From contig WGCA01000031.1 in the NCBI GenBank assembly GCA_015494065.1, positions 1-40,416 on the forward strand: a stretch of DNA of 40,416 bases, given 5' to 3'. The notes under the pieces were generated by a model that worked only from the letters and a program-made list of their open reading frames with translations, searched no databases and was not told the origin of the DNA. Made by a program: the position numbers and the translations under genes. Shown piece by piece: positions 33,893 through 40,416 of the stretch (within the stretch, counting starts at the first letter, position 1; the number at the start of each line of letters is the position of its first letter). Source of the stretch: Thermodesulfobacteriaceae bacterium. GTDB lineage: Bacteria; Desulfobacterota; Thermodesulfobacteria; Thermodesulfobacteriales; Thermodesulfatatoraceae.

Positions 33893-35323
33893 TTAGCCCT
33901 TAATACACCCCATGGGGAGCACCTTAGCTACTTTGCGGGCAAGCCCCGCCTTGTGGGCCACTTCCACTACCTGACTTACGTCTTTATACGCCTCCGGGGC
34001 CTCTTCCACCAGCCCCCTTTTGGATTTAGCCCTTACCACGATCCCCTTTTTCCTCAAGGCCTCGATGATCTGGTCCGCCCGCCAGCGTTTGAGGGCCTGG
34101 TGCCGGCTCATGGTACGCCCAGCCCCGTGGCAGGCCGAACCGAAGGCCTTCTCTTCACCCTCTTTGGTGCCCACCAGGATATAGGAGGCGGTACCCATGC
34201 TGCCACCAATAATCACCGGCTGCCCCACCTTTTGGTAACGGGCAGGAAGCTCAGGGCGCCCGGGCCCCCAGGCCCTGGTGGCCCCTTTCCGGTGCACGTA
34301 AAGCTCTTTGAGACGACCGTCCACCTCATGTTTTTCAACCTTGCACGTGTTGTGGCTTATGTCATAGAGCACGGTAATCCGGGCCTCGGGGATGACCCGC
34401 GCAAATACCTCTCGCACTAGGTGGGTGATCACCTGGCGGTTAGCCAGCGCACAGTTGACCCCGCAGGCCATAGCCCGGTAATAGCGCTCTCCTTCCGGAG
34501 AACGGATAGGGGCGCAGACCAGCTCTTTTTCCCTGATGGGGATACCGTATTTTTGAGAGGCCTTGGCCAGCACCTTGAGATAATCGGTAGCGATCTGGTG
34601 GCCCAAGGCCCTTGAGCCGCAATGGATGGAGACCACCACGTCTCCCAGTGCCAGGCCGAAGGCCTCCGCCGCTTCCGGATCGTAGATTTCGGCGACATAC
34701 TGAATTTCTAGATAATGGTTACCCGAACCGAGGGTGCCCACCTGTCGGTGCTGTCTCTTTTTGGCCTCAAGGGAAACGCAGGCGGGGTCCGCCCCGGGCA
34801 GACAGCCCTTTTCCTCGATATATTCCAGGTCTTCGGGTTCCCCGTAACCCTTGGCCACCGCCCACCGGGCCCCGCCTACCAGCACTTCGTCAAGCTGGTT
34901 AACCGAAAGCCTTATTTTCCCTTCAGAGCCCACGCCGGCAGGGATGGTGTGAAAGAGCTCGTCTATCAGTTCCTCTATGACTGGGGCCACCTCTTCCTTC
35001 TTAAGGCCCGTCTTCAGGCAACGGACCCCACAAGAGATGTCGTAGCCCACGCCTCCTACAGAGATGACCCCGCCTTCTTCCGGGTCAAAGGCCGCCACCC
35101 CACCGATAGGGAAGCCGTAGCCCCAATGCGCGTCTGGCATGGCGATGGAGGCCTTAACGATCCCCGGCAGACAGGCCACGTTGGTGACCTGTTCCCGTAC
35201 CTTTTCGTCCATCTCTTCAAGCAATTTCCGGCTGGCAAAAATGCGCCCCGGGACCCTCATGGCCCCACGTTTCGGGATTTCCCATTCGTAGTCGTTTATC
35301 TGAACCAAAGATTTGAGCTCCAT
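33893..35323 (-). CDS. rtcB: RNA-splicing ligase RtcB
   Basis: GTP- and Mn-dependent ligase that joins 2',3'-cyclic phosphate and 5'-OH RNA ends. At 476 residues it is full length. Active-site motifs are present: GGVGYDISCGVRCL (metal-binding Asp and Cys), GTLGSGNHYLEIQ, VSIHCGSRALGHQI, YDISHNTCKVEKH and ACHGAGRTMSRHQA, which contains the guanylylated His. AAGGAGGG precedes the ATG at 35323; a longer frame upstream (to 35383) is not family sequence. Archease at 26403-26822 is the known cofactor. The gene is first in the rtcB-HIT-yjbQ-ssb group and divergent from acpS. Confidence 0.96.
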   Translation of the reverse strand: MELKSLVQINDYEWEIPKRGAMRVPGRIFASRKLLEEMDEKVREQVTNVACLPGIVKASIAMPDAHWGYGFPIGGVAAFDPEEGGVISVGGVGYDISCGVRCLKTGLKKEEVAPVIEELIDELFHTIPAGVGSEGKIRLSVNQLDEVLVGGARWAVAKGYGEPEDLEYIEEKGCLPGADPACVSLEAKKRQHRQVGTLGSGNHYLEIQYVAEIYDPEAAEAFGLALGDVVVSIHCGSRALGHQIATDYLKVLAKASQKYGIPIREKELVCAPIRSPEGERYYRAMACGVNCALANRQVITHLVREVFARVIPEARITVLYDISHNTCKVEKHEVDGRLKELYVHRKGATRAWGPGRPELPARYQKVGQPVIIGGSMGTASYILVGTKEGEEKAFGSACHGAGRTMSRHQALKRWRADQIIEALRKKGIVVRAKSKRGLVEEAPEAYKDVSQVVEVAHKAGLARKVAKVLPMGCIKG

Positions 35324-35425
35324 AAGGGCCCTCCTTGTGGGCTTTTCTTCCCAGAAGTTAAGGTTAAGAAAGGGAAAAAGCAATTTTTAGGTGCCAATTT
35401 TCCCCAGCCGGGGTAAAAAAGGGCC

Positions 35426-35809
35426 ATGATCTTGGGCATAGGGGTTGATTTGGTAGAAATAAACCGTATCCAAAAGATCCTTGACCGTTATCCTCAACGC
35501 TTTGCCCAGAAGATCTTTTCCGCCGAAGAGCTTTCCTGGCTTGAAGAAAAACGCTTTACCCCGGAGCGAGTAGCGGCCCTTTTTGCCGCCAAGGAAGCCT
35601 GTTCTAAGGCCTTAGGCACGGGGCTGCGCGGCCTCTCCTGGCAGGAGATGGTAGTCTATCACGAACCTTCGGGCAAACCAGGGCTCAAACTCAGGGGTAA
35701 GGCCCTTCAAAAATTTTTGGCCCTTGGGGGCCAAAATATTTACCTTTCCCTCTCCCACGAAAAAAACTATGCTTTAGCGGTAGTCATTATCGAAGGAGCG
35801 TGCCTATGA
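35426..35809 (+). CDS. acpS: Holo-[acyl-carrier-protein] synthase
   Basis: Transfers phosphopantetheine from CoA to acyl carrier protein. The 127-residue length is normal. GIGVDLVEINRIQ at the N-terminus has the metal-binding Asp, and FAAKEACSKALGTG has the second acidic ligand; LSLSHEKNYALAVVI closes the fold. It heads the acpS-nnr-tsaE-DUF1614 operon, and its stop overlaps the nnr ATG (ATGA). Confidence 0.95.
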   Translation: MILGIGVDLVEINRIQKILDRYPQRFAQKIFSAEELSWLEEKRFTPERVAALFAAKEACSKALGTGLRGLSWQEMVVYHEPSGKPGLKLRGKALQKFLALGGQNIYLSLSHEKNYALAVVIIEGACL

Positions 35810-37392
35810 GGTTGGTTTACGGCAAAGAGATGCAGGCCCTTGACCGCTACACCATAGAAGATTTCGGTATCCCCGGGATCATCTTGATGGAAAACGCCGG
35901 GCGCGGTACCGCCGAGCTCATTATCAGCCGCTTTGCCCCGGAAGCCCAGCGCGGGGTCCTGGTGGTCTGTGGCCCCGGCAACAACGGGGGTGATGGCTTC
36001 GTCATCGCCCGCCACCTCTTTCAGCGGGGTTTCCCGGTAAAAGTACTCTCTTTGGCTCCTCAGGAAAAATTCAGGGGGGACGCCGCCGTCAATTTCCAAA
36101 TCGCCGCTGAGATGGGCCTGATAGCCGGCTTCATATTAGAAGAAAAAGACCTCTCCCTCCTGGAAGAGGCCCTTAAAGAGTGTGCCCTGGTGGTAGACGC
36201 CATTTTCGGGACCGGGCTTACCCGTCAGGTGGAAGGGCGTTTTGCCGGGGCCATAGAGATGATCAACCAGGCGGGCAAGCCCGTGGTGGCGGTGGATATC
36301 CCTTCAGGGCTCTCCGCTGACACGGGAAGACCTTTAGGTCAGGCCATTAAAGCTGCCCTTACCGCCACCATGGCCCTGCCCAAGGTAGGCCAGGTGATAT
36401 ATCCGGGAAGGGAATTAGTGGGTGAGCTTGAAATAGTCGACATTTCTATGCCGGCCAAGGTCATCGCGCAGCTGGCTCCGCCCCGGTTCTGGCTACAGGA
36501 GAACTGGGCCGCCGGCGCGCTTAAACCGCGAAAGCCCGACACCCATAAAGGTACTTACGGCCACCTAGTCGTCCTGGCAGGCTCCCGGGGAAAAACCGGG
36601 GCTGCTATCCTTACCTGCCAGGGAGCGCTTAGGGGAGGAGCCGGACTGGTCACCCTGGTTTGTCCCCAGAGTCTTAACCCGGTCTTTGAAACCACGCTTA
36701 CCGAGGCTATGACCTATCCTCTCCCCCAGGAGACCGCTCACGCCAGTCTGGCCCAGGAGGCTTATCAGAACATCCTCCTCTTTTGCGAAAGGAAAAAGGC
36801 CGTGGCCCTAGGGCCGGGTTTTGGCCTGCACCCGGACACCCTGGCCCTCTCACAAAAACTGGTTGCCACCCTTGATCTTCCCATGGTGGTGGATGCCGAC
36901 GGGATAAGCGCCCTGGCTGGCGAGCCCTTTCACCTGAAGCGGGCCCCGGCCCCCCGGGTCATTACCCCCCATCCTGGGGAATTGGCCAGGTTTTTGGCCG
37001 TTAACAAAGATGAGATCCAAAAAGACCGTCTGGCCGCCGCCCGGTATACTGCGCAGGAAACCGGGGCGGTGGTGGTGCTCAAAGGGGCCGCTACGGTCAT
37101 CGCCGCCCCTGACGGCCGGGAAGCGGTAAACTCTTCAGGGAACCCGGGGCTTGCCAGCGGCGGAAGTGGAGACGTACTAACCGGCCTCATCGGGGCCCTC
37201 CTGGCCCAGGGTTACGAAGCCTTCGTCGCCGCCTGTTTGGGGGTCTTCATCCATGGTCTGGCGGCCGATATCCTGGCCCAGAGAAAAGGGCCCTACGGTT
37301 ACCTGGCCAAGGAAGTGGCGGAACATATCCCCGCCGCCCTCAAAGAAATTACCCTGCGGAGGAACTTCTTTGGAGACCGTGACCACCTCTGA
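35806..37392 (+). CDS. nnr: Bifunctional NAD(P)H-hydrate repair enzyme (epimerase and dehydratase)
   Basis: Repairs hydrated NADH and NADPH. The N-terminal YjeF domain (about 1-210) is the epimerase, with LMENAGRGTAELI and CGPGNNGGDGFVIARHL. The C-terminal ribokinase-like domain (about 230-528) is the ADP- or ATP-dependent dehydratase, with HKGTYGHLVVLAGSRGKTGAA, DADGISALAG, TPHPGELARFL and SGNPGLASGGSGDVLTGLIGA. AAGGAG lies 8 bases before the ATG at 35806, which overlaps the acpS stop; a GTG at 35800 is the alternative. tsaE starts inside its 3' end. Confidence 0.96.
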   Translation: MRLVYGKEMQALDRYTIEDFGIPGIILMENAGRGTAELIISRFAPEAQRGVLVVCGPGNNGGDGFVIARHLFQRGFPVKVLSLAPQEKFRGDAAVNFQIAAEMGLIAGFILEEKDLSLLEEALKECALVVDAIFGTGLTRQVEGRFAGAIEMINQAGKPVVAVDIPSGLSADTGRPLGQAIKAALTATMALPKVGQVIYPGRELVGELEIVDISMPAKVIAQLAPPRFWLQENWAAGALKPRKPDTHKGTYGHLVVLAGSRGKTGAAILTCQGALRGGAGLVTLVCPQSLNPVFETTLTEAMTYPLPQETAHASLAQEAYQNILLFCERKKAVALGPGFGLHPDTLALSQKLVATLDLPMVVDADGISALAGEPFHLKRAPAPRVITPHPGELARFLAVNKDEIQKDRLAAARYTAQETGAVVVLKGAATVIAAPDGREAVNSSGNPGLASGGSGDVLTGLIGALLAQGYEAFVAACLGVFIHGLAADILAQRKGPYGYLAKEVAEHIPAALKEITLRRNFFGDRDHL

Positions 37393-37792
37393 AGACCAAA
37401 CCCAGGCCCTGGCGGCCAAGCTTGGTGCCAAACTCAAACCTGGAGACGTGGTCCTGCTCTTTGGCGAGCTGGGGGCTGGGAAGACTTCCTTCGTCAAAGG
37501 TCTGGCCAAGGGGCTTGGGGTGCCAGAGGATTGCTACGTACAAAGCCCCACCTTTGCCCTCATTAACGAATACCCCGGGCGGGTGCCCCTCTACCACGTT
37601 GACCTGTACCGCCTGGAGCCCGAGGAGACTTATGATTTGGGGCTTGAAGAACTGGCGGATAAGGGGGTGGTGGCCATCGAGTGGCCGGAAAAGCTCCCCT
37701 TTTCCCTGGGGAGGCGGGAAATAAAGGTTTATCTTGAGGTATTAGCCCCTGAAAAACGTAAAATAAAAATCGAGGTTTCCCATGATCTTTAG
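37370..37792 (+). CDS. tsaE: tRNA threonylcarbamoyladenosine synthesis ATPase TsaE
   Basis: P-loop ATPase that works with TsaB and TsaD to make t6A37 on tRNAs. The 140-residue protein has Walker A GELGAGKTS (32-40), SPTFALINEY, VPLYHVDLYRLEPEE and VVAIEWPEKLP. There is no suitable ATG. The TTG at 37370 lies 7 bases after GGAGG (37358-37362), inside nnr, and is the best start; GTG at 37379 is second. The frame overlaps nnr by 23 bases and the DUF1614 gene by 11, so the operon is tightly coupled. Confidence 0.94.
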   Translation: METVTTSEDQTQALAAKLGAKLKPGDVVLLFGELGAGKTSFVKGLAKGLGVPEDCYVQSPTFALINEYPGRVPLYHVDLYRLEPEETYDLGLEELADKGVVAIEWPEKLPFSLGRREIKVYLEVLAPEKRKIKIEVSHDL

Positions 37793-38456
37793 CCCTTTTG
37801 CCCTGATTTTCTTCATCTTTTTCTTTTTTCTGCTTATTTTCCTCTTCGTCTTTATCCACATCGGCCTTATCACCATCGCGGCGGGAAAGCTCGGGCTTAG
37901 TGGAGACCAGATCCTCCTCTTCCTCCTGGGTTCCCTTATCGGCAGCCACATTAATATTCCGGTAAAACGCATCCGCCGAGAGGTCGAACTTTACCCGGAA
38001 CAGACTGTAATCACCTTCTTTGGCATGCGTTACGTAGTCCCCAGGCCGAAAGAGCCCCGCTACACCGTGATCGCCGTAAACGTAGGGGGCTGTCTTATCC
38101 CGGTGCTGGTCTCCTTCTATCTCATGGTCCACAATGGCCTCTTCTTGACCCCCCTCCTCGCCACGGCCATCGTCGCGGCAGTGTGTTATAAGCTAGCCCG
38201 CGCTGTGCCAGGGGTGGGGATCGCCATCCCCATGTTCATTCCCCCACTTCTGGCTGCCCTGGTAGCCCTTTTGATCGCGCCGGAAAAGGCCCCGGTGGTG
38301 GCCTATATCTCCGGGACCATGGGTACGCTGATAGGGGCCGATCTCTTGCACTTACGCGACGTCAACCGCCTCAAGGCCCCGGTGGCTTCCATAGGGGGGG
38401 CCGGTACCTTTGACGGCATCTTTCTCACCGGTATTATCGCCGTTATCTTAGCCTGA
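37782..38456 (+). CDS. DUF1614 family membrane protein
   Basis: A 224-residue polytopic membrane protein. A Phe-rich first helix (IFFIFFFFLLIFLFVFIHIGL, about 9-29) is followed by GLSGDQILLFLLGSLIGSHINIPV. Later segments are AVNVGGCLIPVLVSFYL and SGTMGTLIGADLLHL, and GGAGTFDGIFLTGIIAVIL ends the protein. This is the DUF1614 pattern; the function of the family is unknown. It is the last gene of the acpS operon, overlaps tsaE by 11 bases and overlaps the convergent glk by 9 bases at their stops. Confidence 0.85.
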   Translation: MIFSPFALIFFIFFFFLLIFLFVFIHIGLITIAAGKLGLSGDQILLFLLGSLIGSHINIPVKRIRREVELYPEQTVITFFGMRYVVPRPKEPRYTVIAVNVGGCLIPVLVSFYLMVHNGLFLTPLLATAIVAAVCYKLARAVPGVGIAIPMFIPPLLAALVALLIAPEKAPVVAYISGTMGTLIGADLLHLRDVNRLKAPVASIGGAGTFDGIFLTGIIAVILA

Positions 38457-39407
38457 AGAAGGGTAGCTTTTGCCGAAAAGGGCGGCCCCGTAAAGGACGG
38501 GATAGGGGTGTTTGATCAAAAAGACGGGAATCTGGGCCAGAAAATCCTTAAACCGTCCCTTGGCCAAAAAGCCCTCCTGAAAAGGTCTTTCGGCAATGAG
38601 AGGAAGGAGCTTGGGAGCTATGCCTCCCCCGAGCATTACCCCACCGGTGGCCAGGCAGGAAAGGGCCCAGTTCCCTGCCTCTTTGCCGTAAGCGTAGACA
38701 AAGATCTCAAGGGCCTTGCGGGCGAGGGGATCTTCCCCTGAAAGACCAGCCGGGCCGATCTCTTTGGCTGAGGAAAAACGGGGAGTAATCCCTTCCTGCT
38801 GACACAAGAATTCGTAGATATTTTCCAGCCCCGGACCTGAGACCACCCTTTCCACGCTCACGTGGCCGAAACGGCGGGCCAAAAATTGGTGAAGCTCCCA
38901 GGTAAGCTCGTCCCAGGGGGCAAAATCAACGTGCCCGCCCTCGGTGGCCACGGGTACAAAGGAAGAGAGGTGGCGTTTGATAAGAAAAGAACGGCCAAGC
39001 CCAGTACCCGCCGCCAGCACCGCCACGTTACCCTGCGGGTCCCGGCGCCCGGGCTTAAGCGGATAAAGATATTTTTTGTCCAGGTGGGGCACGGTGTACG
39101 CCAAGGCCTCCAGATCGTTCAGGAGAAGGACCTCATCTACCGCTAGGGCCCGGGCCAAGGCGCTGGCTGAAAAACGCCAGCCCACGTTTACCATATCTAC
39201 CCGGCCCCGCAGGACGGGGCCAGCTACCGCCAGTGAGATGCGCTGGGGTTTTACCCCGGTCTCCGCCAGATAGGTCTTAATCAAGGCGGTGGGGGACCTG
39301 AATTGCCGGGTGGGGTATTCTTTTAATTTTTGCGGCCGGGTGGGGCCTTTAAGGGGGTAAAGGGCCAGTAAAGTCTTGGTCCCACCCAGATCCCCGGCCA
39401 GCAACAT
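38448..39407 (-). CDS. glk: Glucokinase
   Basis: ATP-dependent glucose kinase of the bacterial Glk (ROK-independent) family, 319 residues. GDLGGTKTLLALY at the N-terminus is the phosphate-binding loop. LLNDLEALAYT contains the catalytic Asp, and AAGTGLGRSFL binds nucleotide. The glucose-site segment ATEGGHVDFAPWDELTWELHQFL and VERVVSGPGLENIYEFL fit E. coli-type Glk. It starts at a TAATG overlap with the OmpH gene and converges on the DUF1614 gene with overlapping stops. Confidence 0.93.
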   Translation of the reverse strand: MLLAGDLGGTKTLLALYPLKGPTRPQKLKEYPTRQFRSPTALIKTYLAETGVKPQRISLAVAGPVLRGRVDMVNVGWRFSASALARALAVDEVLLLNDLEALAYTVPHLDKKYLYPLKPGRRDPQGNVAVLAAGTGLGRSFLIKRHLSSFVPVATEGGHVDFAPWDELTWELHQFLARRFGHVSVERVVSGPGLENIYEFLCQQEGITPRFSSAKEIGPAGLSGEDPLARKALEIFVYAYGKEAGNWALSCLATGGVMLGGGIAPKLLPLIAERPFQEGFLAKGRFKDFLAQIPVFLIKHPYPVLYGAALFGKSYPSSG

Positions 39408-39937
39408 TATTTTTTCTCTTTGCTGCGATAATATTGGTTATAGAGCTCGACCACGTGGTCGGTGATGTCGATGCGTTTGGAAGTCCAATAAACACCGGGG
39501 ATGCGCTTTTCTAGAATGAGGTCGTAACTCTCTTTTTGGGCCATTTCTTTAACGACCTTTTCCAGGTCTTTCATAATGGGTTGCAGGGCCTTCTCTTCGG
39601 CCTGTTTCATCTCATACTGGGCGTCTTCCCGCTGGGCCTGGTATTCCCGGAGCATTTTCTGGTACTGTCTTTCTTTTTCCTGACGCACGTCAGGGGAAAG
39701 GAGCGGAGCCTTTTTCTCCAAGTCCTCTTTAAATTTGCGCAGTTCTTCTTCTTTGGCCTGGAGTTTTTTCTTTAAGACCTCAAATTTGGCCTGGAGCTCT
39801 TTCAAGGCCTTCTGCCCGGCTTCAGACTTACGCACCACAAGCTGCAAGTCTATAACGGCAATCTTGATTTCCGCCGCTTGTACCCCTACACTTACCAATA
39901 AAAAGGCTAATACTAACACCCAACTGAGTCTCTTCAT
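39407..39937 (-). CDS. OmpH/Skp-family periplasmic chaperone
   Basis: A 176-residue exported protein. The signal peptide is about 1-21 (MKRLSWVLVLAFLLVSVGVQA). The mature protein starts IKIAVIDLQLVVRKSEAGQKA, the Skp family opening, followed by a long charged coiled coil (about 45-135) and the closing YDLILEKRIPGVYWTSKRIDITDHVV. Skp holds unfolded outer-membrane proteins in the periplasm, so a Gram-negative envelope is implied. AAAGGAGG precedes the ATG. It lies 12 bases after pal and overlaps glk by one base. Confidence 0.9.
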   Translation of the reverse strand: MKRLSWVLVLAFLLVSVGVQAAEIKIAVIDLQLVVRKSEAGQKALKELQAKFEVLKKKLQAKEEELRKFKEDLEKKAPLLSPDVRQEKERQYQKMLREYQAQREDAQYEMKQAEEKALQPIMKDLEKVVKEMAQKESYDLILEKRIPGVYWTSKRIDITDHVVELYNQYYRSKEKK

Positions 39938-39949
39938 CCAAAACCTCCT

Positions 39950-40416
39950 TTACTTGATGATGACTAAGTCCACCCGCCGGTTTAAGGCCCAGGCCTTTTC
40001 ATTATGGCCAGGGTCAAGGGGCCTTTCCTCACCGAAACTTACCGTCTCAAGCCTTTCTGGAGAGACCCCAAGATTTACCAGATAACGCTTGACGGCTAAC
40101 GCACGTTTTTCCCCCAAAGCCAGGTTATACTCGCTTGACCCACGCTCATCACAATTACCCTGGAGTTCAAGTCTCACCTCAGGGTGCGCGAAAAGATATT
40201 CCGCTGCCTCCCGCAATCTCTCCTTCATGTCGTCCCGTATCTGGTAGGAATCAAAATCAAAGAAGATGGCCTTAAGCGGGGGCGTGCTCCGCCCGTAAAT
40301 CAACAACTCGGAACGGTGTTCCTCCACCCAGGCCTCGCTCCTGGGCGTAAGGGCCTCTTCGGCAAAAGATGGTTCGGGAAGAGCCTTGGCCTCTTCAGGG
40401 GGGGCTGGGGCTGATG
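39950..40416 (-). CDS. pal: Peptidoglycan-associated lipoprotein Pal, 5' end outside the window
   Basis: The frame is open to the window edge, so the lipoprotein signal is not seen. A Pro/Ala/Glu-rich linker (SAPAPPEEAKALPEPSFAEE) leads into the OmpA-like domain: IFFDFDSYQIRDDMKERL, LQGNCDERGSSEYNLALGEKRALAVKRYL and LDPGHNEKAWALNRRVDLVI. The peptidoglycan-binding residues (NCDERG, RRVD) are present. Pal ties the outer membrane to the wall within the Tol-Pal system. It is followed by the Skp-like gene 12 bases on, an envelope pair. Confidence 0.94.
   Translation of the reverse strand, partial: SAPAPPEEAKALPEPSFAEEALTPRSEAWVEEHRSELLIYGRSTPPLKAIFFDFDSYQIRDDMKERLREAAEYLFAHPEVRLELQGNCDERGSSEYNLALGEKRALAVKRYLVNLGVSPERLETVSFGEERPLDPGHNEKAWALNRRVDLVIIK

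Overview
The window looks like the chromosome of an anaerobic, probably thermophilic, Gram-negative bacterium, most likely a Thermodesulfobacteriota (Thermodesulfobacterium/Thermodesulfatator/Thermosulfurimonas type). This is inferred from gene content: an AhbA/B-type siroheme decarboxylase beside hemL, two tungsten aldehyde:ferredoxin oxidoreductases, an ASKHA protein of the corrinoid-activator type, archease plus RtcB, a class III ribonucleotide reductase, and Skp and Pal for an outer membrane. Coding is dense. Many neighbours overlap by ATGA or start a few bases inside the previous gene, so translational coupling is common. No rRNA, tRNA or CRISPR array was seen.

Layout. 1-670: a decayed chemoreceptor gene. 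829-3459 (-): a coiled-coil protein of unknown function, larB and an SpmA/SpmB-like membrane protein. 3579-5735 (+): a 39-residue membrane peptide, a half-size GDT1 transporter, ahbA/B and hemL, closed by a strong terminator. 5772-7651 (-): ilvC and a PfkB kinase. 7749-10142 (+): a four-cluster polyferredoxin, a divergent AOR and a 77-residue protein. 10257-12681 (-): a second, canonical AOR and a pyruvate-kinase-C-terminal-like protein. 12696-16326: an AT-rich block with a RelBE-type toxin-antitoxin pair, a chemoreceptor with no periplasmic sensor, a free GAF protein and an EAL-HDOD protein. 16537-18690: katG. 18976-22449: a SWIM-SNF2 helicase. 22711-28416 (+): a small membrane protein, YggS, a MerR/HspR-like regulator, ComEC, archease and an ASKHA protein. 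28436-30166 (-): a Cys-rich HAMP-GAF-GGDEF protein. 30373-32640 (+): nrdD and a separate 57-residue glycyl-radical protein. 32679-35323 (-): ssb, yjbQ, a HIT protein and rtcB. 35426-38456 (+): acpS, nnr, tsaE and a DUF1614 protein. 38448-40416 (-): glk, an OmpH/Skp protein and the 3' part of pal.

The most unusual feature is a split anaerobic ribonucleotide reductase. The large NrdD gene stops just before the glycyl-radical loop. That loop (RVVGY followed by FRPVQNWN) is encoded 24 bp downstream in its own 57-codon gene with a perfect Shine-Dalgarno sequence. Two in-frame stops (TAG, then TAA) separate them, so readthrough or a single sequencing error does not explain it. A near-consensus promoter upstream carries one clear and one degenerate NrdR-box-like palindrome spaced 31 bp apart. 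Other points of interest are the sensor-free chemoreceptor beside a free GAF protein, a 10-bp inverted repeat in the PfkB/AOR divergent promoter, a palindrome inside the katG promoter, and the 39-residue membrane peptide coupled to the GDT1 gene.
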